From Candidatus Gastranaerophilales bacterium (GTDB taxonomy: Bacteria > Cyanobacteriota > Vampirovibrionia > Gastranaerophilales > Gastranaerophilaceae), in contig CALUTK010000014.1 in the NCBI GenBank assembly GCA_944323675.1, positions 1 through 38,911 on the forward strand: DNA of 38,911 bases. Reading direction: 5' to 3'. The position numbers were made by a program, and so were the translations under genes. This document shows positions 23,353 through 32,282 of this stretch, in pieces (position 1 is the first letter of the stretch; each line of letters starts with the position of its first letter). The notes below the pieces were generated by a model that did not search any database, was not told where the DNA came from, and worked only from the letters and a program-made list of their open reading frames with translations.

Positions 23353-24144
23353 TTACGGCATCAAAAGCAGACTTGTCCAGATAAACAAAATTCCGGAAAC
23401 AATCCCTATCATCGATAAATGCCAGTTGCCGTATTCTTTTGCAAGCGGAAGCAATGTATCAAATGAAATATAAATCATAATCCCTGCAACTGCCGCCATA
23501 GAAGCACCGACCATCATCTGCGGAAGAAAAAGATTTAAAAGAAACATTCCTATAATTGCGCCAATAGGTTCGGAAACACCGGACAAAGCCGCATAAAGCA
23601 TTGCATAGCGTTTTTTCCCCGTAGCCTGATACACAGGCAGTGCAACTGCAATACCTTCCGGAATATTGTGTATTGCTATGGCAAGTCCGACAGAAAGACC
23701 GAGAGTCAAATCCTGAGTAGAGGTCATAAATGTTGCCATCCCTTCAGGAAAGTTGTGCACACAAATTGCAACAGCCGTTAAAAGTCCTGCATGCTTAATC
23801 ATAGAATTATGAGTTGACGGCTTATCAGGGTTAAGGAGTTCATCCTCATCCACGTGATCCGGCAGGAAATAGTCAATAAGTATTGCGATAACAAGCCCTA
23901 TTATAAAACTAATATAAACAATCCAGTTAAATTTATGCGGAAAAACACCTCTTAGCATTTCAGAAGCAGAGGGAATAATATCAACAAACGAAAGAAAAAT
24001 CATAACCCCTGCCGAAAAACCAAGCCCTATAGAAAGCGCCTTCATATTATCACGCTTAACAACAAATGCCACGCCTGCTCCGATTGCTGTTGCAAGACCG
24101 GCTAAAAGTGTAATTAATAGTGCTATTCCGTAATTTTGAGGCAT
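23353..24144 (-). CDS. ZIP family metal transporter (ZupT-like)
   Basis: An inner-membrane importer for zinc or related divalent metals, 263 residues from the ATG at 24144 (MPQNYGIALLITLL), chosen because GGAGG lies about nine bases upstream; the frame could extend 17 codons further. About eight spans are visible. The metal-binding pair of helices carries the family signatures CVHNFPEGMATF and AIAIHNIPEGIAVALP with His, Asn, Pro and Glu ligands. A short loop with DHVDEDELLNPDKPSTHN is the acidic/histidine metal-sensing loop region. The length is typical of ZupT. It is followed by the radical SAM gene and is divergent from prfA. Confidence 0.92.
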   Translation of the reverse strand: MPQNYGIALLITLLAGLATAIGAGVAFVVKRDNMKALSIGLGFSAGVMIFLSFVDIIPSASEMLRGVFPHKFNWIVYISFIIGLVIAILIDYFLPDHVDEDELLNPDKPSTHNSMIKHAGLLTAVAICVHNFPEGMATFMTSTQDLTLGLSVGLAIAIHNIPEGIAVALPVYQATGKKRYAMLYAALSGVSEPIGAIIGMFLLNLFLPQMMVGASMAAVAGIMIYISFDTLLPLAKEYGNWHLSMIGIVSGILFIWTSLLLMP

Positions 24145-24203
24145 AAATCCGCCCTCCGAAATTAATATTACCATAAAGAAAATATGAATGTACATCCCTG
24201 CAT

Positions 24204-24231
24204 TTGAAAAAAAATTTGTTCCTGTTATAAT
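24204..24231 (+). promoter_or_regulatory. prfA promoter, probable leaderless transcript
   Basis: TTGAAA (24204-24209), a 16-base spacer and an extended -10 TGT-TATAAT (TATAAT at 24226-24231). The prfA ATG begins six bases later at 24238, where transcription would be expected to start. Confidence 0.75.
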
Positions 24232-24237
24232 CGGGAT

Positions 24238-25320
24238 ATGAAAGATATGCTAGACAAAATATTACAAATAGAAAAGAAATATAAAGAGCTTGGAGAAACT
24301 CTCTCAGATCCTGCTGTAATTCAGGATTACAAAAAATTCAGAGATTTATCTAAACAGAGAAAATCAATGGAGGAAACGGTTAACCTTTATTATGAATGGA
24401 AAAAGGCAACCGATGCAATAGCTGACGCAAAAGAAATGCTTCATTCAGAACACGATGAAGAAATGAAAGCGTTAATAAAAGCTGAAATTGAAGAAAATGA
24501 AGCAAAAATTCCTCAATTTGAAGAACAGATGAAAATATTATTGCTGCCGCGCGACCCGATGGACGACAAAGATATTATGCTTGAAATCCGCGGCGGTGCA
24601 GGCGGAGATGAGGCAAACATCTTTGCCGGAGATTTAGCAAGAATGTATATGAGATACGCTGATAAACAGGGCTGGCAGACTCAGGTGTTGAGTAAAACCG
24701 AATGCGAAGCAGGCGGCGTATCAGAAATAATTATTTCCATAAAAGGCGACGCTGTATATTCAAGATTAAAATACGAATCAGGCGTCCACAGAGTTCAGAG
24801 GGTTCCGGCAACAGAATCTCAAGGCAGAGTTCACACCTCAACTGCAACCGTTGCTGTTATGCCGGAGGTTGATGACGTTGAAATCGAACTCAACATGAAC
24901 GATATAGAAATCACAACAGCCCGCTCGGGCGGCGCAGGCGGTCAGAACGTAAACAAGGTTGAAACAGCCGCCCGTGTATTCCACAAACCGACCGGAATTA
25001 TGATTTTCTGTACAGAAGAACGTTCCCAGCTGCAAAACAAAGAACGCGCACTCCAAATCTTGAAAGCAAAACTTTATGATATGGAAGTGCAAAAACAAAT
25101 GCAGGAAATCACCGACCTTCGCCGTTCACAGGTCGGAACCGGAGACCGAAGCGAACGTATCAGAACATACAACTTCCCGCAGGGAAGATTAACCGACCAC
25201 AGGATTAACCACAACCTTAACGTCTGGACGGTAATCGACGGGGATTTGGATGAACTGATAAAACTCCTTATGGAATACGACCAGAAATTAAAACTGGAAA
25301 AACTGGCAGAAGTAAGTTAG
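24238..25320 (+). CDS. prfA: Peptide chain release factor 1
   Basis: A class I release factor that recognises UAA and UAG stop codons and triggers peptide hydrolysis. The 360-residue product is family length. It contains the PAT-type codon-recognition region (around [12 protein letters not shown]) and the catalytic GGQ loop in [19 protein letters not shown] (about 225-245), with the C-terminal [20 protein letters not shown] typical of RF1. Start at 24238 (MKDMLDKIL); a second ATG three codons later is possible. The -10 box sits directly before the ATG. It is followed after nine bases by ylxR and then infB, so this unit links termination and initiation factors. Confidence 0.96.
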   Translation: MKDMLDKILQIEKKYKELGETLSDPAVIQDYKKFRDLSKQRKSMEETVNLYYEWKKATDAIADAKEMLHSEHDEEMKALIKAEIEENEAKIPQFEEQMKILLLPRDPMDDKDIMLEIRGGAGGDEANIFAGDLARMYMRYADKQGWQTQVLSKTECEAGGVSEIIISIKGDAVYSRLKYESGVHRVQRVPATESQGRVHTSTATVAVMPEVDDVEIELNMNDIEITTARSGGAGGQNVNKVETAARVFHKPTGIMIFCTEERSQLQNKERALQILKAKLYDMEVQKQMQEITDLRRSQVGTGDRSERIRTYNFPQGRLTDHRINHNLNVWTVIDGDLDELIKLLMEYDQKLKLEKLAEVS

Positions 25321-25329
25321 GAATAGAAA

Positions 25330-25575
25330 ATGACAGACAGAAAATGCGCAGGGTGCGGAAAAATTCAGGATAGAAATTCAATGATAAAAATCACCAGAGA
25401 ACAAGCGCATAATACCGTCGTCGTGAACGGAGATTCCAAAACATTTGGCAGATCCGCATATCTTTGTTATAATAAATCTTGTATAGAAACCGCATTCAAA
25501 AAAAACAGATTGCAAAAATCGCTGAGAACTTCTCTGCCGGAAGATTTGAAAGGAAAATTAATAAATGAGTTTTGA
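25330..25575 (+). CDS. ylxR: YlxR family (DUF448) RNA-binding protein
   Basis: 81 residues of the YlxR/DUF448 family, small nucleic-acid-binding proteins usually encoded between nusA and infB. The family pattern is seen as RKCAGCGKIQDRNSMIKI at the N-terminus and the conserved GRSAYLCYNKSC + IETAFKKNRL near the middle, including the Cys pairs. Here nusA is absent and prfA takes the upstream place. The stop overlaps infB by 11 bases, so translation is coupled. Confidence 0.93.
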   Translation: MTDRKCAGCGKIQDRNSMIKITREQAHNTVVVNGDSKTFGRSAYLCYNKSCIETAFKKNRLQKSLRTSLPEDLKGKLINEF

Positions 25576-28054
25576 CACAATTAGAATAAATGAATTAGCA
25601 AAAGAATTAAAATTAACAAGCAAGGAAATAATAGAAAAACTTGCTCAGATTTCTATTACCGGAAAAACTCATTCAAGCACATTGACCGTTGATCAGGTGA
25701 GAAGATTAAAAGATTTTATTAATGCAGGTTCTGTAAAAGAAGTCAAAAAACCGAAAGCGTTTATCGTAAAAAAAGCAAAAGTTGCAGAAGCTGAACCTTC
25801 AAAACCGGCAGAAGAAAAGGTATCAGAAGAACCTAAAAAAACTATTATTGAAAGACCGAAAGTCGAAGTGGTAAAACCTCAAAGCCGTTTAGAAATCGTA
25901 AGACGCGCGCCTAAACAGACAGAAAAACCGGAAGGAGAAAAACCTCGCCGTGAGGACGGTAAAAAATTTCCGCCGAAACAGCAGGGCGAAAGACCTAAAA
26001 AACAGTTTCCTCCAAGGGATGGGCAGACAAAAGGAGAAGAAGTTAAACGCCCTGAAAGACCGGCAGGAATAAAAAAACCGATAGAACGTCATATTATTCC
26101 GCAGGATATCTATGAAAATAAAGGCTCCGGTAAAAAACGCTCAGACAGCAAAAAGAAAGATAAAGAATTCAACAAAAAGGAAGAACAGGAAAGAATTTCC
26201 CTAGAAAAAGCGGCAGCACAAAAACATAAAAAGAAAATCCATAAAGAAGAAGAAGTTCAGGAAGTGAAATCAATTGTCGTAAACCACGCAATGACAATAT
26301 CCGAACTTTCCGAAAAAATTCAGAGAACACCTGCCGAAATCGTAAAATTTTTAATGATGAACGGGATAATGGCAACCGTTAACCAGCTTATCGACGTTGA
26401 CGTAATTAAAAAGATTTGTGCGGAATACAATCTTGAAGTACTTGAAGAAGATTTAGACGCATATATAGAAGAAGAACTTGAAAAAGAGCAGGAGAAAAAA
26501 GCATTATCAGAGGTTGATAAAAAATTACTTAAAAAACGCGCACCTGTTGTAAGTATTATGGGTCACGTTGACCACGGTAAAACAACATTACTCGACAGTA
26601 TCCGTGCATCAAAACACAAAATTGTCGCAACCGAAGTCGGCGGAATTACGCAATCCATCGGTGCTTATACGGTCTATCTTGACAACAATAAAGAAAAGAA
26701 AATCGTATTTGTTGATACTCCGGGACACGAAGCTTTCACGGAAATGAGAGCGCGCGGTGCTAAGGCAACAGATATCGCAATCCTTGTTGTTGCAGCAGAC
26801 GACGGCATAATGCCTCAGACAATCGAAGCAATTAACCACGCAAAAGCTGCGGAAGTACCTATCATTGTTGCCGTTAACAAAATAGATAAACCGGGAGCTA
26901 ACCCTGATAAAGTTTTACAGCAGCTCACAGAACACGGACTCGTACCGGAACAGTGGGGCGGAGATACAATTACAGTCAAAGTTTCAGCACTTCAGGGAAC
27001 AGGCATTGACGAATTATTGGAATACATTTTGCTCGTAGCGGAAGTTCAAGACCTCAAAGCTAACCCTAAAGCTGAAGCATCAGGCGTAGTAATTGAAGCA
27101 AACTTAGACAAAGGCAAAGGACCAGTTGCAACACTTCTTGTCCAAAACGGGACATTAAGAATCGGTAACTGCGTGGTCGTTGGAACAGCATGCGGCAGAG
27201 TTCGCGCCCTTCTATCCGACAGCGGAGAAAAAATTCAAAAAGCTGAACCGTCAACACCTGTTGAAATTTTAGGTTTAACAGAAGTACCGCAGGCAGGCGA
27301 CAGGTTTGAAGTAGTTAAAAACGAAAAAGAAATGAAAGCTATCGTTGAAAAACGCCGTGAAAAAGAACGCGACAAACGATTAGAGGCAATGCTTCCGGCA
27401 CACATCAGACGCGAAGCTGTTGCTGGGGATGAAGATATTCCTCAACTTAATTTAATCATAAAAGCAAACACCCATGGTGCAGCAGAAGCTGTTTCACAGG
27501 CAATAGCGCAGCTTGAATCAAAAGAAATTACGACAAAGATTATCCACGTCGGAGTAGGTGATATATCGGAAGCCGATGTAATGCTTGCGTCCGCTTCCAG
27601 TGCGTTGATTTTAGGATTTACGGTAAAAACTGACAACAAAGCTGCAGCTGCCGCAGAACGCGAAGGTGTCACAATAAAAACCTATGATATCATTTACCAG
27701 ATACTTGAAGATATGGAAAAAACAATGTTGTCACTTCTCCAGCCTGAAATTAAAGAGGTTGAACTCGGGAAAGCAGAAGTCCGTCAGGTATTTACAATCG
27801 GCAAGACCACAAAAATTGCGGGCTGCTATGTAACGGAAGGTAAGATTGTGAGAAGCAAAGCGGCAAGACTCCTCCGTAACGGTGAAGAAATCTTTAAAGG
27901 TGCAATTGACCAGCTTAAACGTTTCAAAGATGATGTTAAAGAAGTTGCGCAAGGGTTTGAATGCGGTATATCTTTCAGCAAATGGAACGATATTGAAGTC
28001 GGCGACATTATAGAAGTTTCAACAACCGAAGAGATTGAACGCGACAGCCTGTAA
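25565..28054 (+). CDS. infB: Translation initiation factor IF-2
   Basis: The GTPase that brings initiator tRNA to the 30S subunit, 829 residues. It has an N-terminal IF2_N domain ([20 protein letters not shown]), then a long Lys/Glu/Pro-rich linker and a second IF2_N-like region ([20 protein letters not shown]). The G domain follows with GHVDHGKTT (G1), [20 protein letters not shown] (G3 region), NKIDKPGAN (G4) and VSALQGTG (G5). Domains II, III and IV follow, ending in [21 protein letters not shown] ribosome site AAAGGAAAA lies inside the end of ylxR. It appears intact, with codon use like its neighbours. Confidence 0.97.
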   Translation: MSFDTIRINELAKELKLTSKEIIEKLAQISITGKTHSSTLTVDQVRRLKDFINAGSVKEVKKPKAFIVKKAKVAEAEPSKPAEEKVSEEPKKTIIERPKVEVVKPQSRLEIVRRAPKQTEKPEGEKPRREDGKKFPPKQQGERPKKQFPPRDGQTKGEEVKRPERPAGIKKPIERHIIPQDIYENKGSGKKRSDSKKKDKEFNKKEEQERISLEKAAAQKHKKKIHKEEEVQEVKSIVVNHAMTISELSEKIQRTPAEIVKFLMMNGIMATVNQLIDVDVIKKICAEYNLEVLEEDLDAYIEEELEKEQEKKALSEVDKKLLKKRAPVVSIMGHVDHGKTTLLDSIRASKHKIVATEVGGITQSIGAYTVYLDNNKEKKIVFVDTPGHEAFTEMRARGAKATDIAILVVAADDGIMPQTIEAINHAKAAEVPIIVAVNKIDKPGANPDKVLQQLTEHGLVPEQWGGDTITVKVSALQGTGIDELLEYILLVAEVQDLKANPKAEASGVVIEANLDKGKGPVATLLVQNGTLRIGNCVVVGTACGRVRALLSDSGEKIQKAEPSTPVEILGLTEVPQAGDRFEVVKNEKEMKAIVEKRREKERDKRLEAMLPAHIRREAVAGDEDIPQLNLIIKANTHGAAEAVSQAIAQLESKEITTKIIHVGVGDISEADVMLASASSALILGFTVKTDNKAAAAAEREGVTIKTYDIIYQILEDMEKTMLSLLQPEIKEVELGKAEVRQVFTIGKTTKIAGCYVTEGKIVRSKAARLLRNGEEIFKGAIDQLKRFKDDVKEVAQGFECGISFSKWNDIEVGDIIEVSTTEEIERDSL

Positions 28055-29019
28055 GATTAAATTTTTTAAATGGTGAAAATGTAGAAATACAAAGTCTACC
28101 TTTGTAAGAGAGGTGTCGTTAAGCAAAGGATGAGGGGGAGTGAGTACGCCGTCATTCGGGAAGCGTCTAAAAACGAATTATGCGGGATTGTTGTTGGGCA
28201 TGTATGCACAACCGACAGAACCAGTAAAACACGTCATTCCGGAAGCTTAGAAAAACTGATTGAGCCGAAAGGTGAAATCAAATTTTCAAGCTATGCGGAA
28301 TCGTAAAAGCGTTGAAGGCAGCGACAATGCGATTCCGGGTCGGAGCCCGGAATGACGTCAAGGGTGTAAAAGGAGATTTTTAATACGCCATTGCGAGCGA
28401 TAGCGAAGCAATCCATTTTTGAAAGTGAAGGAGTGAAGTGACAGCTTATTTTTTGTTGAACAACTCACAACTCACTTTTCACCATTCACACTTATTACCC
28501 CTCACCCGAATTTCTAAGCTCACCGAGGTTCGCTAAGAAATTCCACCCTCTCCCTCAAGGGGCGAGGGTGGGAGTGTCATTGCAAGCGATAGCGAAGCAA
28601 TCCAGCCTTTGGAACGTGAGGGGTGAAGAGTGAGGAGTGAAGGTAAATTGCAGTTGAACAGCTGAAAGGTTGAACAGTCTTACCCCTCACCCGAATTTGT
28701 AAATTCGCTCACGCTCATTAACAAATTCTTCCCTCTCCCTCAAGGGGCGAGGGTGGGAGTGTCATTGCGAGCGATAGCGAAGCAATCCAGCCTTTCAACT
28801 CGTGAAGTGTGAAAAGTGAAGTGTGAAATGACTAATTTTATATTGAACCCCTCACTCATCACTCCTCACCCTTCACATTCCAAAAAGCTTGATTCTTTCT
28901 GACACTGCCATTAGTCCTCTTAGTATCTTAATAACTTTTCCTCATACATTTTACAATTATTTAACCGGACAATTAAATTTTATTATTTTATGTTATAATC
29001 ACTTTACAAGGAGAATATT
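28055..29019. repeat. 965-base intergenic repeat mosaic between infB and rbfA
   Basis: No gene. It contains, in order, a composite CGTCATTCCGGAAGC...CCCGGAATGACG repeat (about 28230-28360; relative at 15716-15842), and three copies of the CATTGCRAGCGATAGCGAAG + CAATCC unit at about 28389-28414, 28578-28605 and 28762-28790. Two CCCTCACCCGAATTT...CTCCCTCAAGGGGCGAGGGT units (about 28500-28575 and 28683-28760) and degenerate TGAAGTGTGAAAAGTGAAG-type runs complete it. The unit at 28683-28773 is an inverted copy of 21907-21997. A promoter for rbfA lies at the right end. Confidence 0.75.
28994..29013 (+). promoter_or_regulatory. rbfA -10 box and ribosome site
   Basis: An extended -10 TGT-TATAAT with the hexamer at 28994-28999, then AAGGAG at 29008-29013 and the ATG at 29020. 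The -35 region is weak, as is common with extended -10 promoters. This separates rbfA from infB transcription. Confidence 0.6.
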
Positions 29020-29364
29020 ATGACACTCAGAAACGAACGAGTCAGAAAAGAATTAATGCGAGATATCTCAGAAATTTTGAGAAAAGAAATCCGCGGATTA
29101 GCGGGAGTTGTTTCAGTTGTTGATGTTGAGGTATCGCACGACAATTCTTTTGCAAAAGTTATATACAGCGTCCTGGGTTCAGACGAACAGATTGAAAAGA
29201 CAAAGGAAATTATAGAACACAGTACCCCGAAAATTCGTTATGAAGTCGGCAAACGTATCAGATTAAGACTCACGCCGGAATTAAAATTTGTTTATACGGA
29301 TTCTTTAGAAAAAGGTTCCAGAGTAAGCGAAATCATTGATAAAATTTCCAGAGGAGAATTATAA
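29020..29364 (+). CDS. rbfA: Ribosome-binding factor A
   Basis: A KH-like RNA-binding protein that helps 16S rRNA 5' end maturation and 30S assembly. The 114-residue product has the family start RNERVRKELMRDISEILRKE, a beta-strand SVVDVEVSHDNSFAKVIYSV and C-terminal RIRLRLTPELKFVYTDSLEK. It lies downstream of infB as in many genomes, but with a nearly 1-kb repeat insertion between and its own promoter. truB follows after two bases. Confidence 0.95.
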   Translation: MTLRNERVRKELMRDISEILRKEIRGLAGVVSVVDVEVSHDNSFAKVIYSVLGSDEQIEKTKEIIEHSTPKIRYEVGKRIRLRLTPELKFVYTDSLEKGSRVSEIIDKISRGEL

Positions 29365-29366
29365 TA

Positions 29367-30230
29367 TTGCACGACAATAGCGCATCTCTATTTGGATTTG
29401 TCAATATATATAAACCTAAAGGAATGACATCACACGATGTAGTTGCGGTATTAAGACGGCTCACAAAGATTAAACAAATCGGACATACCGGAACTCTCGA
29501 TCCTTTTGCAGAAGGTGTTTTGCCAGTTTGTATCGGAAAAGCCACAAGGTTAATTGAATATCTTGAAGATGATAAGGAATACCTTGCAACAGTTCAATTC
29601 GGTACAGCCACAACGACTTACGATTTAGAAGGGGAAGTTACCTCAACCTCAGATAAAAAAATTACAAAAGAAGAACTTTTAAATGCTTTAGAAGATTTTA
29701 AAGGAGAAATTACCCAGCTTCCGCCTATATATTCTGCAATAAAAGTTAAAGGGAAAAAACTTTACGAATACGCAAGAAAAGGGGAAGCTGTAGAAATTCA
29801 GCCGCGGCAGGTCACAATTGAAAAACTTGAACTAAAAAACTTTAACGAAGAAAAACAAACCGCCGAACTTTTAATCGCATGTTCAAAAGGTACATATATC
29901 CGCTCAATTGCGCATGATTTAGGTCAATCTCTGAATTGCGGCGGGCATCTGATTAAACTCATCCGCACAAAAGCCGGCAGATTTAGTGTTGAAAAAAGCG
30001 TTCCGCTGGATAACATTAACATTGAAACAAATCTCATCAATCCGCTTCAAGTCCTCAATCTTCCGCAAATAGTCATTGACAGCGCAGCGCACGAAAAAGT
30101 TCTCCACGGTCAGCAAATCAATAATCCTTCACAATGTGCCGATTTTGTAATTTTGATTTATAATAATAGCATAAGTGCAGTCGGCGTTGCCGATAAAAAT
30201 AAAATTACGGTGAAAAAGGTATTTTCATAA
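29367..30230 (+). CDS. truB: tRNA pseudouridine(55) synthase TruB
   Basis: Converts uridine 55 in the T-loop of tRNAs to pseudouridine. 287 residues with the TruB pattern FVNIYKPKGMTSHDVVAVLR near the N-terminus and catalytic Asp45 in GHTGTLDPFAEGVLPVC. Y-rich PIYSAIKVKGKKLYEYARKG and CSKGTYIRSIAHDLG follow, all typical. The start codon is TTG at 29367, with GAGGAG about 11 bases before it; the first in-frame ATG falls inside the conserved GMTSHD motif, so the TTG is needed. It follows rbfA by two bases and its stop shares a base with the next gene (TAATG). Confidence 0.95.
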   Translation: MHDNSASLFGFVNIYKPKGMTSHDVVAVLRRLTKIKQIGHTGTLDPFAEGVLPVCIGKATRLIEYLEDDKEYLATVQFGTATTTYDLEGEVTSTSDKKITKEELLNALEDFKGEITQLPPIYSAIKVKGKKLYEYARKGEAVEIQPRQVTIEKLELKNFNEEKQTAELLIACSKGTYIRSIAHDLGQSLNCGGHLIKLIRTKAGRFSVEKSVPLDNINIETNLINPLQVLNLPQIVIDSAAHEKVLHGQQINNPSQCADFVILIYNNSISAVGVADKNKITVKKVFS

Positions 30231-31102
30231 TGAAAAAATTTTTAATAACACTTGGAATTATGGCATTAACAGCGGCATCGGTCTGGGCAAAATGCGATGA
30301 CTTTATGTGTCCTTCAAGTATGGAGCTTTCTAATGCATTTTCCAGAGGGTTGAGCAACATAACAGGGTCGACATTTCTTGCCACCAAGACAGCCCAGTCA
30401 ATTCTGAAAAGCCAGATTAAAAAAGAGGCCGAAGGTGATTTTGATGTAAAATTGAAAGCCTACAGCATGCCTGATTTGAAAGCCGGAAGATTTAAATCAC
30501 TTGAAATCACCGGGAAAAATATTGTTGCAGATGATGTATATTTATCAATGCTGAAACTGAAAACTCTCTGCGATTACAATTACATTGTGTATGACCAGAA
30601 AAATAAAACCGCCACCTTCAAAGAAAATTTCGGCATGGCTTTTGCCACAACGATTACGGAAGATGACCTGAATAACACAATGAATGCAAACGGCTATAAA
30701 GAACTTATTGATGAAATAAATTCAATGGGAAAAGCGTATAATCTTTTCAATATTACTCAGTCAAAAGCAAAATTACGCAACAATAAATTTATGTATGTAT
30801 TTCAGGTTAGAATACCTTTACTTAACACAAAACAGAATATTGTAGTGAGTTCGGATGTAAATATTTTCAACGGGAAATTATATCTTTCGCACACAAAAGT
30901 TTTGAATAATTTATTTTCACTGGATTTGAGTAACCTTTCTTATGTAATAAATTACCTGAATCCGTTAAGCTTTTCACTCGGCATTTTAGAGAATAAAGAT
31001 GCAACTCTCACAGTAAAAGATGCCGCAATAAAAGATAACAGGATTGACATAGACGGTACAATTATAGTATTAAAAGATGTAGTAACCGAATGTAAGGAAT
31101 AA
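30230..31102 (+). CDS. Exported DUF2993/LmeA-like protein
   Basis: 290 residues with a cleavable signal peptide (MKKFLITLGIMALTAASVWA, cleavage after AWA-like VWA). The mature part matches the DUF2993 style: an N-terminal AFSRGLSNITGSTFLATKTA helix, the beta-rich FKSLEITGKNIVADDVYLSM and a C-terminal repeat of that motif with a conserved FSLDL segment. LmeA-type members bind phospholipids in the cell envelope; this function is not shown here. It follows truB with a one-base overlap and precedes the GerMN gene by five bases, so it is in the same operon. Confidence 0.72.
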   Translation: MKKFLITLGIMALTAASVWAKCDDFMCPSSMELSNAFSRGLSNITGSTFLATKTAQSILKSQIKKEAEGDFDVKLKAYSMPDLKAGRFKSLEITGKNIVADDVYLSMLKLKTLCDYNYIVYDQKNKTATFKENFGMAFATTITEDDLNNTMNANGYKELIDEINSMGKAYNLFNITQSKAKLRNNKFMYVFQVRIPLLNTKQNIVVSSDVNIFNGKLYLSHTKVLNNLFSLDLSNLSYVINYLNPLSFSLGILENKDATLTVKDAAIKDNRIDIDGTIIVLKDVVTECKE

Positions 31103-31107
31103 AAAGT

Positions 31108-31719
31108 ATGAGAGCAGATCAAAAAGTGTTTTTAGGAATTTTAGGTGTGGCAATGGTCGCAGCATCTGTATATTTAGGGTTAAAACTTCTTGCGCCTGGC
31201 GAATCTACAGGCGAAATTCCTGGAGCAGTGCAAGAACAGCCGGTGGCACCGCCTCCAGCAGAACAACCTCAGGAAGTTGAACAGCCTAAACCTAAAGAAT
31301 ATGTAGATATCGTATTTATCGGTCAAAACGACAATAACGAAGAAGTTTACAAAATTGTTAAAAGAGAATACGATCCGGAGATAGACGGCTCAAAAATAAA
31401 ATACGCAATAAGCTCTCTTATCTTAGGCCCGAAACAAAACGAAAAAGCAAAAGGCGTTTATTCTGAAATTCCAGGGGGAACCGAAATTTTAGCGGTGCAG
31501 GAACGCCCTGATAAGGTTATTATAAATCTTTCATCACAATTTGAATACGGCGGCGGGACAGACAGCGTTTACAAAAGACTGTTCCAGTTAATAAAAACAG
31601 CGAGAAAAAACACTGAAAAACCGGTATATTTATATATAGAAGGCCATCAGGCAGATGTAATCGGCGGTGACGGTATAATGCTGACACAGCCTCTAAGCGA
31701 CAGTTCATTAGGCGGTTAG
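31108..31719 (+). CDS. Membrane-anchored GerMN-domain protein
   Basis: 203 residues. An uncleaved N-terminal membrane segment (FLGILGVAMVAASVYLGLKL, about residues 8-27) is followed by a Pro/Glu/Gln-rich linker (VAPPPAEQPQEVEQPKPK) and a GerMN domain (VDIVFIGQNDNNEEVYKIVK to IMLTQPLSD) with the typical SSLILGPKQNEKAKGVYSEI segment. GerMN domains are known from spore-germination GerM and from envelope lipoproteins such as LpqB. In a non-sporing Gram-negative-type cell an envelope or cell-wall role is more likely. It belongs to the rbfA-truB-DUF2993 transcript. Confidence 0.8.
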   Translation: MRADQKVFLGILGVAMVAASVYLGLKLLAPGESTGEIPGAVQEQPVAPPPAEQPQEVEQPKPKEYVDIVFIGQNDNNEEVYKIVKREYDPEIDGSKIKYAISSLILGPKQNEKAKGVYSEIPGGTEILAVQERPDKVIINLSSQFEYGGGTDSVYKRLFQLIKTARKNTEKPVYLYIEGHQADVIGGDGIMLTQPLSDSSLGG

Positions 31720-31723
31720 TGAA

Positions 31724-31990
31724 GTGGAAAAAGATTTAGATTACTATATGAACCTCGACTGGACACTCATAGAAGGGGAAGATCTTGATTTTGAGGGTAA
31801 ACCATATCATTACGTAATGATAGAGGAGATTCCGAGTTTTTGCTTCTGCGCAAAAACAGCGGAAAAAGCGCGGGAAAATTATAAAAAACAGTTAAAATTA
31901 TCACTTACCGTAATGCTGGAAAGCGGGGATCACATCCGTGAACCAGGAGAAGATGACGACGAACCGGACTGGGAAAGCTTATGCCCGTAG
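31724..31990 (+). CDS. HicB-like small protein without a HicA partner
   Basis: 88 residues, very acidic, with the HicB-type alpha/beta start (YHYVMIEEIPSFCFCAKTAE) followed by helix KARENYKKQLKLSLTVMLE and the acidic C-terminus GEDDDEPDWESLCP. The start is GTG at 31724 because AGGCGG lies upstream. HicB proteins are antitoxins for HicA mRNA interferases, but no HicA-like short gene precedes it and there is no DNA-binding domain. It may be an orphan family member with another role. It is the last gene of the rbfA operon. Confidence 0.6.
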   Translation: MEKDLDYYMNLDWTLIEGEDLDFEGKPYHYVMIEEIPSFCFCAKTAEKARENYKKQLKLSLTVMLESGDHIREPGEDDDEPDWESLCP

Positions 31991-32282
31991 ACTATTTACT
32001 CTTTAAATTAACCTGAATCAAACGAATAAGAAACAATAGCAAAAAGAGACAAATGCGGCGGGTAAAAGTTTTTCTGAAGATTTTTGCACTTCCCCTGCAA
32101 CATTTATAAAAGTAGTCCAAAACCGGAACAATCCTTACCTGATAACGCTGTCATATATGGAAGTTTTGTTTAAGGGATTCATTTCTTCACTCATATCTAA
32201 GTGGAGAGACAATAATAAAAACTTTTCAAACTTGACAATTTTCTAAAAAAACACGACAATATACGCATAAGGGGGGATATTT
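31991..32282. other. Intergenic region upstream of gcvT
   Basis: 292 bases without a gene. It was examined for a glycine riboswitch; the conserved CCGAAGG-type aptamer features are not visible. The gcvT promoter lies in the last 55 bases. Confidence 0.5.
32232..32276 (+). promoter_or_regulatory. gcvTHPA promoter and strong ribosome site
   Basis: A consensus -35 TTGACA at 32232-32237, a 17-base spacer and a weak -10 GACAAT at 32255-32260 (an alternative CAATAT is at 19-base spacing). A GGGGGG ribosome site at 32271-32276 precedes the ATG by six bases. Confidence 0.6.

Noticed and set aside
31991-32282. Possible glycine riboswitch before gcvT
   Set aside because: A GGAGAG-like string occurs, but the rest of the aptamer consensus is missing and the promoter lies downstream of it.
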